Assembly: GCA_017503285.1 (NCBI GenBank)
Contig: JAFVTH010000005.1
Span: 50,793-114,792 of the forward strand
Length of the DNA: 64,000 nt
Origin: Clostridia bacterium
GTDB taxonomy: Bacteria > Bacillota > Clostridia > Oscillospirales > CAG-272
Direction: 5' to 3'
A program made the translations under genes and the position numbers. Of this stretch, positions 1 to 9,654 are shown piece after piece; the stretch's first letter is position 1; each line of letters begins with the position of its first letter. Under the pieces are notes generated by a model that ran no database searches, was not told the origin of the DNA, and saw nothing but the letters and a program-made list of their open reading frames with translations.

Positions 1-1025
1 TCGCTGCCGATTTTTCTTTGCTCAATTAGTCCCTTGCCGGAAACAACAATAAAAAATTCCCACTTTGTGTTGTGCCAATGCTGACCCTTTGTAATACCCG
101 GTTTTGATATATTTATCGACACTTGTCCGCACTTTTTGCTCTTTAGAAGCTCTGTGAAGCTACCTCTTTCATCCACGTTCATCTTAAGCGGAAAGGCAAC
201 CCTTTCCTTTGGCAAATAGGATAAAAATGTGGAGTAAAGCTTCTTTTCAAATGAGCCATTTGGTATTTCCGGCACAACCAAGGTTTTTGGCTGATTATTA
301 AATTCCTCAAGCAAATCTACTATTTGTCCAAGTGTAACCCTGTGGGTAACCGGAGCATAGCAATACTTTCCCGTTTCGCTTGGCACCGGTACAAGTCCGT
401 CATAGTCGCATCTATGGGCATTGCCCTTGAGGGCAAGCATCATTTCATCAACAAGATCGTCTATATACAAAAGCTCAAGCTCTGTGCTTCTGTCGTTTAC
501 TTGAATAGGCAAACCGTTTGCAATGTTATTACAGAAGGTTGCAACCGCAGAATTGTAGTTTGGTCTTGCCCACTTGCCAAAAAGGTTTGGAAAGCGGTAA
601 ACAAGCACGCAAGCTCCTGTTTCCTTACCATAGTCAAAGAAAAGCTCCTCTCCTGCAAGCTTGCTCCTTCCATAATCGGAAAGTGCATATCTGCCGATTA
701 AGCTGGCTTGAATAGATGAGGAAAGCATAACCGGACAGGTGTTGCCACACTCCCTAAGAGTGTCAAGCAGCTTGCCTGCAAAGCCAAAATTTCCCTCCAT
801 AAACTCGCTTTCGTTCTGAGGGCGGTTTACCCCGGCAAGATTGAAAACAAAGTCTGCTCTTTTGCAAAACTCCAAAAGAAGCTCGGGAGCTGTATTTACA
901 TCATATTCAAATACATTTTCTACGCAAATTTGCCTTGTTCTGTCCTTGCCGTCTCTTACGCACCTAAGCGCCTCTACAAGATTTCTGCCAACAAAGCCAT
1001 TTGCCCCTGTTACAAGTATATTCAT
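1..1025 (-). CDS. capF: CapF-like bifunctional sugar-nucleotide reductase/epimerase, C-terminus cut by window edge
   Basis: Translating the complement from the ATG at 1025 gives 341 residues that run off the left edge. The N-terminus (MNILVTGANGFVGRNL) is the Rossmann nucleotide-binding loop of extended short-chain dehydrogenases. The last visible 70 or so residues, including ISKPGITKGQHWHNTKWEFF, are a cupin domain. An SDR followed by a cupin is the CapF/WbjC architecture, whose known role is reduction and epimerisation of the product of CapE on the way to UDP-N-acetyl-L-fucosamine. A CapE homologue lies two genes upstream in the same operon, which supports the call. The third pathway enzyme, a UDP-HexNAc 2-epimerase (CapG type), would be expected just beyond the edge. 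The sugar identity is inferred. Confidence 0.8.
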   Translation of the reverse strand, partial: MNILVTGANGFVGRNLVEALRCVRDGKDRTRQICVENVFEYDVNTAPELLLEFCKRADFVFNLAGVNRPQNESEFMEGNFGFAGKLLDTLRECGNTCPVMLSSSIQASLIGRYALSDYGRSKLAGEELFFDYGKETGACVLVYRFPNLFGKWARPNYNSAVATFCNNIANGLPIQVNDRSTELELLYIDDLVDEMMLALKGNAHRCDYDGLVPVPSETGKYCYAPVTHRVTLGQIVDLLEEFNNQPKTLVVPEIPNGSFEKKLYSTFLSYLPKERVAFPLKMNVDERGSFTELLKSKKCGQVSINISKPGITKGQHWHNTKWEFFIVVSGKGLIEQRKIGS

Positions 1026-1066
1026 CCTATATTTTCTCCATAAAATCATACACAGGGTCGTGTTTT

Positions 1067-2236
1067 TTAGTTGTTATAGGGCAATCCTACATATCTTAAC
1101 TCGGCATCGTATTTTTCGATTGCCTCATCGTTTATTTGCTTAATATCATTTAAGTTTTTCTGCACATTTTTGCGTCTGAAGATAAGTGCATCAAAAAACC
1201 TCCAAATCCACATAAAGGGAAGTAAAATCGGGGCTTTTTTAAGTACAGGATATCTTCTGCACATATCAATATATTTGGGGAAAAGCGTAAACCAAAGCCT
1301 TCTGCTTTTTGCTTTTTTTGCACCCTTTCCCTTGGCAAGCTTTACGGCATTTGCCTCCAGCTTTGCCTTTTCCTTACCATAAGCGTCGGAATCGAATATT
1401 TTATAGGTTATAAATGCTGATATTTGGTCGCATTCCTTATCATAAAACCAAACTTCAATCAGCCTTTTTGTGTTTTGCCAAAACTCCAAAAGCTTCAGCT
1501 TCTCAAGCTCCTTTTCGATATAAGCAATATCAAGAGCCTTGTAAGATTCCAAATACACGTAAAAGTCGGTCATAAACTTTATGCCTATGCCACCGTCACG
1601 GAAGTGCTTGGCAAAATGAGTAAAAATGTAGATAAAGGTATCCTCATCGCTCATTTTGTATTGACTTTTTTCTACTAAAATAAGCTTCTGCCAAGGGTTT
1701 TCAAAATACTTGTAAAGGTCCTCGGTGTATGAAGGAATCAGCCTTTTATGTAGTTCAATACACACCCCGTCCTTATCCCAGCCAATCTCATGGTCGCTTT
1801 CAAACTTAAGCGTATATCCAAGGTCTGTCAGAATAGCCGAAATCTGCTCATATTTGTCCATATTTACAAATATGTCAGCATCACTCATAAGGCGCATTTC
1901 CGGATACGGGTAAAGCTTTTTTAGGATTGTACCCTTCATTTTAAGGTGCTCTATGCCCTGCTCATCAAAGGCGTCAAAAGCCTCTTGCGCATAGCTCATT
2001 TGCTTTTCGCTAAAGGTAGTCAAATTAGCTGTTGAAAAAAGGAATTTGGTGCGATTTGGTATGGCCAAGGCGCCTATGCCCTTTGAAAGCCCATAGTAAA
2101 TTATAGGGATAATTTGCTGTCTTACGCTAAACTCATAGAGCTTATCAAAGTCAAAGCCCTCGCAAAGCTTCAGCTCGCTACCTGTAAGAGCAGTCTTTAT
2201 AATAGATATAACACCCTTTTCAAAGGTTGATAGCAT
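1067..2236 (-). CDS. Nucleotidyltransferase-fold family protein (NTP_transf_5 type)
   Basis: The 389-residue product contains MRLMSDADIFV around residue 115, which resembles the acidic metal-site strand of the minimal nucleotidyltransferase fold, followed by IELHKRL. This pattern and the length fit the NTP_transf_5 family, which is often found in polysaccharide loci and has no assigned substrate. The start overlaps the capE stop by one base (TAATG), so translation is probably coupled. It sits between the two enzymes of one sugar-nucleotide pathway, so a role in modifying the same glycan is possible but only inferred. The C-terminal 90 residues are basic and may contact membrane or nucleic acid. 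Confidence 0.7.
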   Translation of the reverse strand: MLSTFEKGVISIIKTALTGSELKLCEGFDFDKLYEFSVRQQIIPIIYYGLSKGIGALAIPNRTKFLFSTANLTTFSEKQMSYAQEAFDAFDEQGIEHLKMKGTILKKLYPYPEMRLMSDADIFVNMDKYEQISAILTDLGYTLKFESDHEIGWDKDGVCIELHKRLIPSYTEDLYKYFENPWQKLILVEKSQYKMSDEDTFIYIFTHFAKHFRDGGIGIKFMTDFYVYLESYKALDIAYIEKELEKLKLLEFWQNTKRLIEVWFYDKECDQISAFITYKIFDSDAYGKEKAKLEANAVKLAKGKGAKKAKSRRLWFTLFPKYIDMCRRYPVLKKAPILLPFMWIWRFFDALIFRRKNVQKNLNDIKQINDEAIEKYDAELRYVGLPYNN

Positions 2237-3291
2237 TATTTTTCGTCCTTTTTAAGTTCTTCTTTTATATAATCAAGGGTTAGAAGCTTTGCCTTAACCT
2301 GCTCTACTGACAAAAGCTCTGTGTTATGAGAGTTAAACTCGGTAAGCGGGTTTCTCTCCGTGTCGCCCTCCTTGAAATACTTGTCATAGTTCAAGCTGCG
2401 CTTATCGCATGGTACACGATAGAAGTGACCCATATCAATAGCGTTTGCGCACTCCTCGTTAGTAAGCAGGGTTTCATACATTTTCTCGCCGTGGCGTATG
2501 CCGATAACCTTAATCTCGCCCTTGCCATCCTTATCAAACAGCTCCATTACAGCCTTAGCCTGCGTTTCAATGGTGCAGGCAGGTGCTTTTTGAACGAGAA
2601 TGTCTCCACTTGTGCCGTGCTCAAAGGCGAAAAGCACAAGGTCAACCGCTTCCTCAAGTGACATAATAAAGCGTGTCATTGTGGGGTCGGTAATTGTAAT
2701 TGGCTTGCCCTGTCTTAGCTGATCAATCCATAGAGGAATAACAGAGCCACGGGAGCACATAACGTTGCCGTATCTTGTACAGCAGATTTTTGTTTTTTCC
2801 GGGCTTACTGTCCTTGACTTGGCAACAATAACCTTCTCCATCATTGCCTTAGATGTGCCCATTGCGTTAACCGGGTACGCAGCCTTATCGGTTGAGAGGC
2901 AAATTACTGTCTTTACGCCCTCGTCAATTGCGGCAGTAAGCACGTTATCTGTGCCGATAACGTTGGTTTTCACAGCCTCCATAGGGAAAAACTCACAGGA
3001 AGGAACCTGCTTAAGTGCGGCTGCGTGGAAAATATAATCAACACCGTGCATTGCGTTTTTAACGCTTGCAAGGTCACGGACGTCACCTATATAGAACTTA
3101 ATCTTATCTGCCACCTCCGGCATTTTTGCCTGGAACTCGTGACGCATATCGTCCTGCTTCTTCTCATCACGAGAGAAAACACGAATCTCCCCAATATCTG
3201 TGCTTAAAAACCTGTTAAGCACCGCATTTCCGAAGGAGCCTGTGCCTCCTGTAATCATAAGGGTCTTGCCCTTGAAAATTGAATTTGACAT
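2236..3291 (-). CDS. capE: CapE-type UDP-GlcNAc inverting 4,6-dehydratase/5-epimerase
   Basis: The 351 residues start with a clear NAD(P)-binding loop (ITGGTGSFGNAVL). They carry the signatures of the FlaA1/CapE/WbjB family: FHAAALKQVPSCEFFPMEA around residue 88 and LSTDKAAYPVNAMGTSK around residue 132, where Met replaces the usual SDR tyrosine, as in this family. These enzymes convert UDP-GlcNAc to a 4-keto-6-deoxy hexose, the first step to UDP-L-FucNAc. The CapF-like gene in the same operon fits that pathway. It follows the flippase gene by 17 bases. Confidence 0.88.
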   Translation of the reverse strand: MSNSIFKGKTLMITGGTGSFGNAVLNRFLSTDIGEIRVFSRDEKKQDDMRHEFQAKMPEVADKIKFYIGDVRDLASVKNAMHGVDYIFHAAALKQVPSCEFFPMEAVKTNVIGTDNVLTAAIDEGVKTVICLSTDKAAYPVNAMGTSKAMMEKVIVAKSRTVSPEKTKICCTRYGNVMCSRGSVIPLWIDQLRQGKPITITDPTMTRFIMSLEEAVDLVLFAFEHGTSGDILVQKAPACTIETQAKAVMELFDKDGKGEIKVIGIRHGEKMYETLLTNEECANAIDMGHFYRVPCDKRSLNYDKYFKEGDTERNPLTEFNSHNTELLSVEQVKAKLLTLDYIKEELKKDEK

Positions 3292-3308
3292 ATTTTTACC
3301 TCTAATTT

Positions 3309-4886
3309 CTATTTAGATGTTTTTTTCTTGAAAATCTTATTGAAAATACGAGCAATATAGCTGTTTATTGCGCTTCTTTCCTGTCGACTGATACCAATAG
3401 CATAAGTAAGACCGGCAAAAACGACAACGATTATAGCTCCTCTTAAAATGATATTAAGCCAGCTGTCGCTTGCAATAAAGTAATTCATCAAGTATCCTGC
3501 CCCAGCAGACAGCAGCGCAGGAATACTCATTCTCAAATAACAGTCAAGCATAAATTTGCCCATATTAATGTTTAATACCCTGCTATATATGATTAGATAT
3601 AAAATCACTCTTACTGTGTATGCAATAAAAATTGATAAGCAGGCACCAATTACACCATAGTAATGTGTAAGAACAAATGAAAGTCCCACGTTTATCACAC
3701 CAACTACGGCAGTAACTATAGCTTGAATATATACCTTTTTCTTTACGATTGCAGCCGTATTGGCAATTTGCAATGCATAATAGAATACACTTGGAATACA
3801 AATGAGTAAAAGTCCCCAATATGCATCTATATCCTGTGGTCCTGTCCAGCGCCTGATAAATGACTCTCCCACTGTAAAGAAGCCCACCACTATCAGTGAA
3901 TTCAAGCCAAATTGGAATTTGCCAACCTTCATAAGAAGCGGTGTCAAATCCGCATCTTCACCCTGCTTCTCATACATAGTAGCAATGCGAGGCATAAACA
4001 TGCCATTTATAGCGTTTGTAATTGAATATACATATTGCTCAAGCGTTGTGACAATTCCAAACACGCCTGCAGCTATTGCTCCTGCGGTTACTATTTCAGT
4101 TCCTACTAAAATCTCCTCATATGGAGTTACCATCGTAATTATTGAAGGGGTAATATTTAGTATTAATCTTTGTGCCAAAACTGTTATGGTTGTCCACATA
4201 GAAAAGCTAAAAATTTCCTTATATAAGCCCTTTTCATGACTTTTAAAATTAACCTTAACAGGAGTTGTCTTTCCAATTACTATAAGCTTATATACAATTA
4301 TAACTAAGCCTACAACTGCATGGACGGTGACCAAGCCATAAAGCCCACCACCCAACAGAAGAGTAATGATCGTAACGCCAACCAAAAGCACACGATAAAT
4401 TATATCAGCAAGCTTTAAGGGTATGTACTTTTCGTAAGCATTAAGAATGCCGTTAAAAGTGACACAAGGAAAATTTATTACAGCAAACAATGCCGATATT
4501 ATGTAAATTACCTTAAATTGCTCTAGTTCGGTCGCTGAAAAATTTGAGTGTATAGTATCTATAAAGAAATACACTACAACCAAGGCAATTAAAATGACCG
4601 CGTCTATAATCAGATACAGCTTATAAATTGCACCTAAAAAGCTATTGATTTTTTCTTGATTGCCCTCTGCCTTGTATTTTGAAACATATCTTGACACAGC
4701 CGTGCTAAGGCCAAAATCAACTAAAAACAAGGTAATTAAAGAGTTTGCTATGGTGTAAAGTCCAAAGGCACCGTCTCCTATTTGTGCCTTCATCCAAGGG
4801 GTATAAAGCAGCCCTGCAATTAAATTAAGAGCAATAGCAACATAAGACAGTATCGCACCCGCCTTAATTTGACTCTTACCTTTCAT
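3309..4886 (-). CDS. wzx: Wzx-like lipid-linked oligosaccharide flippase
   Basis: This 525-residue protein is almost entirely hydrophobic, with about 12-14 predicted membrane segments. It has the N-terminus typical of the polysaccharide transporters of the MOP superfamily (GLLYTPWMKAQIGDGAFGLY, then SRYVSKYKAEG). Such proteins flip undecaprenyl-diphosphate-linked repeat units across the membrane. The operon also has an initiating transferase and a Wzy-like polymerase, so this completes a Wzx/Wzy-type export set. The start overlaps the 3' end of the upstream glycosyltransferase gene by 11 bases. The C-terminus ends in a lysine-rich cytoplasmic tail. Confidence 0.85.
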   Translation of the reverse strand: MKGKSQIKAGAILSYVAIALNLIAGLLYTPWMKAQIGDGAFGLYTIANSLITLFLVDFGLSTAVSRYVSKYKAEGNQEKINSFLGAIYKLYLIIDAVILIALVVVYFFIDTIHSNFSATELEQFKVIYIISALFAVINFPCVTFNGILNAYEKYIPLKLADIIYRVLLVGVTIITLLLGGGLYGLVTVHAVVGLVIIVYKLIVIGKTTPVKVNFKSHEKGLYKEIFSFSMWTTITVLAQRLILNITPSIITMVTPYEEILVGTEIVTAGAIAAGVFGIVTTLEQYVYSITNAINGMFMPRIATMYEKQGEDADLTPLLMKVGKFQFGLNSLIVVGFFTVGESFIRRWTGPQDIDAYWGLLLICIPSVFYYALQIANTAAIVKKKVYIQAIVTAVVGVINVGLSFVLTHYYGVIGACLSIFIAYTVRVILYLIIYSRVLNINMGKFMLDCYLRMSIPALLSAGAGYLMNYFIASDSWLNIILRGAIIVVVFAGLTYAIGISRQERSAINSYIARIFNKIFKKKTSK

Positions 4887-6057
4887 TTTTTATCCAATTA
4901 TCCTTCATTTCCTCTGCTTTGCTACAAACGCCGCTTGAACAAGCATTGCTACTTTCTCCGTTTATAACCGCTTCAAAAAGCTTGATAAGCTTGCTGGCAG
5001 CGTTTTCCGGATTCCATTCACTCTTCATTGTTTCGTAAGCATTTTTAGAAAGCGTTTTTCTCATTTCCTTGTCATCTAAAAGTGACCTTACCTTATGGTA
5101 CAAGTCATTTACATTTTCACTTTCATAAACAAGTCCGTTTTGACCGTTTTGAACAAGGAACGGAGTAGCACCTATGGCGTGACTTGTTACCACGGCGCAG
5201 GCGCTGTTCATAGCCTCGTTGAGAACCGCACCCCAGCCCTCATTTCTATCAGAGGTAAAAAGGAACACCTCTGATTTTTCCATATGCTCTCTTACCTCAT
5301 ATGGCTTCATTGCGCCTAAAAGCTCAATATAATCATCAAGGTCAAGCCTTTTTATAAGGTCCTGTATTGCCTCGAAGCAAGGACCGATACCTATCATTTT
5401 TATCTTGAAGGAATATCCATCATCCTTTAAGAGCTTGGCAACCTTAACGACAAGCTCCGGATGCTTTAGCTTTATAAACCTTGCAACCCAAATAATTGAG
5501 TTTTCTTGCTTTTCATCTATCAAGGCGTCTATATTGTCATAATGTTTAACCTCTGTAAAATAACCCCACTTATAGCATTTATCTTTAAAAAGTCCAAACT
5601 TAGCATAATCAGACGCGGTATATGCGCTTGCGCATAACATATGTATCGGACAGCTTGCCGGATTTTTCTTTCTCCATTTTATTAGCCTTGGAAGAAACTT
5701 TAGTGGCTCAATTCCTTTTTTGAGGGGTCTTTCTGAATATCTGAATATCAGCTTTTTTTGTTTTTTTCTTTCCTCGATAAAGGATTCGGGAGCAGAGCCT
5801 ATAATAACAACATCGGCTTCGTTTATTTTCTGCTTGAAAAAGCTCTCTTGCTTATACACGATATCACACGGATAAACATATGAGGGGTATGTATCCAATC
5901 CCCAACCGAGATTTTTTCTTTCCTCTGTCATTTTGCCCGTTTCTAAAAACATATATCCATCGCCCAAATGCTTGAACATTTCATCAGAAAAGGGCTTTTG
6001 GTGGTGATGAAAATAGTTGGATACAAAAACAACCCTTTTAACGGTTTGCCTTTCCAT
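4876..6057 (-). CDS. Glycosyltransferase, GT4-like
   Basis: The 393-residue product has a GT-B fold pattern: an N-terminal Rossmann half and a C-terminal half with ENSIIWVARFIKLKHPELVV and the donor-binding segment EGWGAVLNEAMNSACAVVTS, which holds the EX7E motif of family GT4. The substrate cannot be read from sequence. It overlaps the upstream glycosyltransferase by 20 bases and the downstream flippase by 11 bases, so it belongs to the polysaccharide operon. The C-terminal end (SSNACSSGVCSKAEEMKD) carries two cysteines in a non-conserved tail. Confidence 0.85.
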   Translation of the reverse strand: MERQTVKRVVFVSNYFHHHQKPFSDEMFKHLGDGYMFLETGKMTEERKNLGWGLDTYPSYVYPCDIVYKQESFFKQKINEADVVIIGSAPESFIEERKKQKKLIFRYSERPLKKGIEPLKFLPRLIKWRKKNPASCPIHMLCASAYTASDYAKFGLFKDKCYKWGYFTEVKHYDNIDALIDEKQENSIIWVARFIKLKHPELVVKVAKLLKDDGYSFKIKMIGIGPCFEAIQDLIKRLDLDDYIELLGAMKPYEVREHMEKSEVFLFTSDRNEGWGAVLNEAMNSACAVVTSHAIGATPFLVQNGQNGLVYESENVNDLYHKVRSLLDDKEMRKTLSKNAYETMKSEWNPENAASKLIKLFEAVINGESSNACSSGVCSKAEEMKDNWIKNER

Positions 6058-7237
6058 ATAGCTCTATATACTCCTTATATTTTTCGTTTTTGTTAAATTG
6101 CACAGCCTGTTCTAAGCAGCTGCTTTGTGTAAATGGCTTATCTGTGCAAATGCGTTTTATCTCTTTTTCCATTTTGTCTATGTCGTTCTTTTCCACAACA
6201 ACGCCACAGCTGTCGCTTATACATTCCGGGCTACCACCTGTGTTAAAGGTTATAACAGGTGTGCCACAGGCAAGCGCCTCTACGTTAACAAGCCCAAGCG
6301 TTTCCTCTCTTGTAGGATTTACAAACACGTCCGCCATTGTATATAGCTCTGCAAGCTCCTTTTGGCTGTGTGTTAATGGCAGGGCAATTATACCCTCTGG
6401 TAGCGCTTCTTTAACAGCCTTGCTAACACCAACCAAAACAATTTGATAGCTGCTGTCTAGCCTTTTTGAAAGCTCAACAAACACGTCAAGCCCCTTGCGC
6501 TCTCCCCATCCAAAAGCAACGCCAAGTACAACGTGCTTATTTTCAATGCCATATTCTTGTCTTAGCCTACTCTCTGTGGGCTTAAACACCTCAAGGTCTA
6601 TTCCATCCGGAATAACCACTACAGGATAGTCCTTCAAAAAGGATGCCTTAACGGCGCTTGCAAGCCATTCTGACGGAGTAACTATAGTCAAATTCTTAAT
6701 GCCTAAAAACCACTCTTTTTTATTTTCATGCATTTGCTTTGAATTGTCAAAATTGCACACTGGGTATTTATTATACTGTGGACAATCAAAGCATTCAGCT
6801 TTCCATTTATCACATTCCACTATATCAAAATATGGACAATGACCCGTAAATGCCCAGCAATCATGCATAGTCCAAACGATTTTTGCACGACTGCTCTTTA
6901 TATACTCGAAAAGCAGTGGTAAATTAATATAAAAGCCATGTATATTATGTAAATGTATTACATCCGGGTCAATTTCTTTAAGCTTCCTTATAAGTCTTTT
7001 AGTGCCATGCTTGGAGTAAAAGCCCTCCTTACCTGTAATAGGGGCTATAAATCTATGCAAGCCGTTTTCCAAATAACTGCCAAAAAAGCTATGATATTGA
7101 CTTGGTAAAGTTTGTCTTTTCCAAGCTCTTGAAAATGTATGTGCCTCGTGCCCTTGCTCCCTTGCAAGGTCGGCAATTTGTAGCATTATTTTTCCAGTAC
7201 TGCCATAATGAACGGTATTGATTTCAGCTATTTTCAT
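6038..7237 (-). CDS. Glycosyltransferase, GT4-like; second copy of a tandem pair
   Basis: A GT4-type enzyme of about 399 residues with VALGVAFGWGERKGLDVF-like and EETLGLVNVEALACGTPVI donor-binding motifs. I place the start at the ATG at 7237, not at the GTG 12 bases upstream, because GGGGAG precedes this ATG at a fair distance and because the paralogue next to it begins at exactly this methionine (MKI.EINTVHYGSTGKIM). A cysteine-rich insertion near residue 155 (CPYFDIVECDKWKAECFDC) is shared with the paralogue. It belongs to the polysaccharide operon. Acceptor and donor are unknown. Confidence 0.85.
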   Translation of the reverse strand: MKIAEINTVHYGSTGKIMLQIADLAREQGHEAHTFSRAWKRQTLPSQYHSFFGSYLENGLHRFIAPITGKEGFYSKHGTKRLIRKLKEIDPDVIHLHNIHGFYINLPLLFEYIKSSRAKIVWTMHDCWAFTGHCPYFDIVECDKWKAECFDCPQYNKYPVCNFDNSKQMHENKKEWFLGIKNLTIVTPSEWLASAVKASFLKDYPVVVIPDGIDLEVFKPTESRLRQEYGIENKHVVLGVAFGWGERKGLDVFVELSKRLDSSYQIVLVGVSKAVKEALPEGIIALPLTHSQKELAELYTMADVFVNPTREETLGLVNVEALACGTPVITFNTGGSPECISDSCGVVVEKNDIDKMEKEIKRICTDKPFTQSSCLEQAVQFNKNEKYKEYIELYGKANR

Positions 7238-7264
7238 ATGCACATACACTCCCCTTTCTTAAGC

Positions 7265-8455
7265 TTATTTTCCCTCGTACAGATTTATATAATCCTTAAA
7301 CCTATCTGATTTGTTAAATTGATTTTCGGCAATTTGGCGCAGGCTGCTATTCTTGCCATTCTGACAAGCTTTCTTTATTTCCTCTTCAAATGCGGATATA
7401 TCGTTTTTAGGAACAACCGCACCACAGCCCTCTCCTACAATTTCGGGGCTACCACCTGTTTTGAAGGTAACAACCGGTGTGCCACAGGCAATCGCTTCCA
7501 TATTAACTGTTGGATAGGTGTCCTCTCTTGTAGGATTTGCCAGCACATCAGCCACTGAATATAGCTCTGCCAGCTCCCGCTGGTTTTGCGTGCGATGGAT
7601 TGATATTATATTTTCGGGTAGCATTTTATCCACATTGTCGTCTGTACCAACAAGAACGATTTGATAACTACTGCCCAGCCTTTTTGAAAGCTCAACAAAC
7701 ACATCAAGTCCCTTACGCGCTCCCCAACCAAAGGCAACACCGAGCACAATATATTTATCCTCTATGCCATGGTTTTTCTTAAAGTCGCTGATGCAGGGCT
7801 TAAATATATCAAGGTCTATACCGTTATTTATTACCTTAACCGGATATTCACCAAGGAATGACTCCTTAACTCTATCGGCAAGCCACCTTGATGGGGTTAC
7901 AATTGTCAAGTCCTTAACACCCAAAAACCATTCCTTTTTTCTTTGGAACATTTTTTTAGAGTTATCAAAATATGATTTTGGATATGCTCTATATATAGGG
8001 CAATCAAAGCAACCACTTTTGTATTTTTCACAGCCTATCATATCGAAATGCGAACAATGTCCGGTAAAGGACCAACAATCGTGCAGAGTCCATATTACCC
8101 TTGCAGAGATTGTTTTCAAGTAGCCAAACAGCAAAGGGAGATTAATATAAAAGCCGTGCAAATTATGCAGGTGTACTACGTCCGGTTCAATTTCCTTAAG
8201 CCACTTTATAAGCTTTTTTGTACCAGCTTTTGAATACATACATTCGTTGCCCGTAATCGGAGCTACAAATCTATGTATGCCGTTTTCTAAATAACTGCCA
8301 AAAAAGGTATGATGCTCATTTGGCAAGGCTTGTCCACTCCATGCGCGAGAAAAGGTATATGCCTCGTGCCCCTGCTCCCTTGCAAGGTCTGCAATTTGGA
8401 GCATGATTTTTCCCGTACTGCCGTAGTGAACAGTATTAATTTCAACTATTTTCAT
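7265..8455 (-). CDS. Glycosyltransferase, GT4-like; first copy of a tandem pair
   Basis: This 396-residue GT4-like protein is a close paralogue of the gene immediately downstream. The first 40 residues are nearly identical, and long stretches match throughout (GWGARKGLDVFVELSKRLGS; EAIACGTPVVTFKTGGSPE). Both copies contain the same CX..CX..C insertion near residue 155. The start overlaps the stop of the polymerase gene by four bases. The pair probably arose by tandem duplication and may add two related sugars in succession. That role is inference. Confidence 0.86.
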   Translation of the reverse strand: MKIVEINTVHYGSTGKIMLQIADLAREQGHEAYTFSRAWSGQALPNEHHTFFGSYLENGIHRFVAPITGNECMYSKAGTKKLIKWLKEIEPDVVHLHNLHGFYINLPLLFGYLKTISARVIWTLHDCWSFTGHCSHFDMIGCEKYKSGCFDCPIYRAYPKSYFDNSKKMFQRKKEWFLGVKDLTIVTPSRWLADRVKESFLGEYPVKVINNGIDLDIFKPCISDFKKNHGIEDKYIVLGVAFGWGARKGLDVFVELSKRLGSSYQIVLVGTDDNVDKMLPENIISIHRTQNQRELAELYSVADVLANPTREDTYPTVNMEAIACGTPVVTFKTGGSPEIVGEGCGAVVPKNDISAFEEEIKKACQNGKNSSLRQIAENQFNKSDRFKDYINLYEGK

Positions 8456-9639
8456 AAGCCTTCACTTTCCAGCGCCTCTTGTCTATTCTTAAGATATCCT
8501 GATGCAAGAGCATGAATTACAATAAGTGCCATAATAATAATCGGATATCCGGAGAACACCGGCTCAAGAAGCATCTGTATTAGCATAGACAAATACATGG
8601 ATATAAACAAAATATCAATTGGCTTTTTGTCCTTAATCTTGATGAGTGAAACAATATTTTTTATGAAGTAGTAGGTCATCAAGATAAGTCCAAAGAATGC
8701 AATTATACCATAACGGTCATGACCCTCTTGAATATAATTGTGTGGGGTTGTATCCGTTTGCTCCGAAACGCCTCCTCCGCCCCAAAGATGCTCAAACATA
8801 TGCTCTGCATGCTCTTTGTTAATCTCCCAACGAGAGGTTTCTGTTCCTTCCTCCTCAAAGCGCTCAAAAAGCGGACTTTCAAGAAGCATTGTTCTGATTC
8901 CAAATGCGTCAGTAAAGTAGATGACAAATATAGCACACACAAGGAGCATTAGCGCAACAACCGACTTTATTGATGCATGTCCCTTCAAGCTAATTAAGTT
9001 AATTGAATACATTACCACAAAGAGAATTATGGAAAGAATAATAGGTGTTCTTGTTGCCGTGTCTATGTTTACAAGAAACATAATTATTAAGGATGCTATA
9101 GCCAATAGCTTTAGCCAAATCTTTCTTTGGCAGAAAACTGCGTAAAAGCTATAGCCGATAACTACAGCAGAAAGCAAGCCTACAAGAGTTACCGCAGCCT
9201 CCTCCCCTGTCCAAGGGCTATAAATAATTCTTTGCCAGTCCGGTGTATCAATGTTAAGGTTATATACGTATGTGTATACTATGAAGAACGCAAAGCCTGC
9301 AAAGATTGAGAAAATTGTCCTCTTTATAAACTTAATCTTGTTTGTTGCACAGGCAAAGCCATTATAGAAAAGCAAGTACAAAAGCATAAAGTTTAGAACC
9401 TTTATAGCTTCATTAATACCATAGTGCATAAGGGCAGTAACCATCATAGCCAAGGATGTTATAGCTATAACTGCAAAGCTTCTATCCACTCTCAGGCTTG
9501 AATTAATCATAAAAAAGCCTATAAGAGCGCATACCAAAAACACTATACTTCCTCTACCTAAAAAGTTCATACAGGAAAGAGCTATCAAAGCGTATAGTAA
9601 TATTGAATTTTCAATCTTTCCTCTTATACTGATTCCCAT
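8452..9639 (-). CDS. wzy: Wzy-like O-antigen polymerase/ligase family membrane protein
   Basis: A 395-residue protein with about 10-11 hydrophobic segments and one large extracytoplasmic loop near residues 270-320. The loop contains TPHNYIQEGHDRYGIIAFF, which resembles the conserved loop of the O-antigen ligase/polymerase family. In a Wzx/Wzy system this enzyme joins flipped repeat units outside the membrane. Wzy proteins diverge strongly, so the assignment rests on topology, the HNxxxE-like loop and the operon position between glycosyltransferases. Confidence 0.75.
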   Translation of the reverse strand: MGISIRGKIENSILLYALIALSCMNFLGRGSIVFLVCALIGFFMINSSLRVDRSFAVIAITSLAMMVTALMHYGINEAIKVLNFMLLYLLFYNGFACATNKIKFIKRTIFSIFAGFAFFIVYTYVYNLNIDTPDWQRIIYSPWTGEEAAVTLVGLLSAVVIGYSFYAVFCQRKIWLKLLAIASLIIMFLVNIDTATRTPIILSIILFVVMYSINLISLKGHASIKSVVALMLLVCAIFVIYFTDAFGIRTMLLESPLFERFEEEGTETSRWEINKEHAEHMFEHLWGGGGVSEQTDTTPHNYIQEGHDRYGIIAFFGLILMTYYFIKNIVSLIKIKDKKPIDILFISMYLSMLIQMLLEPVFSGYPIIIMALIVIHALASGYLKNRQEALESEGL

Positions 9640-9654
9640 TATGTCTCCGTTTCC

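Noticed and set aside
324-701. 125-residue plus-strand frame near the left edge
   Set aside because: It is antisense to the CapF-like gene, which has clear SDR and cupin motifs, and has no ribosome binding site.
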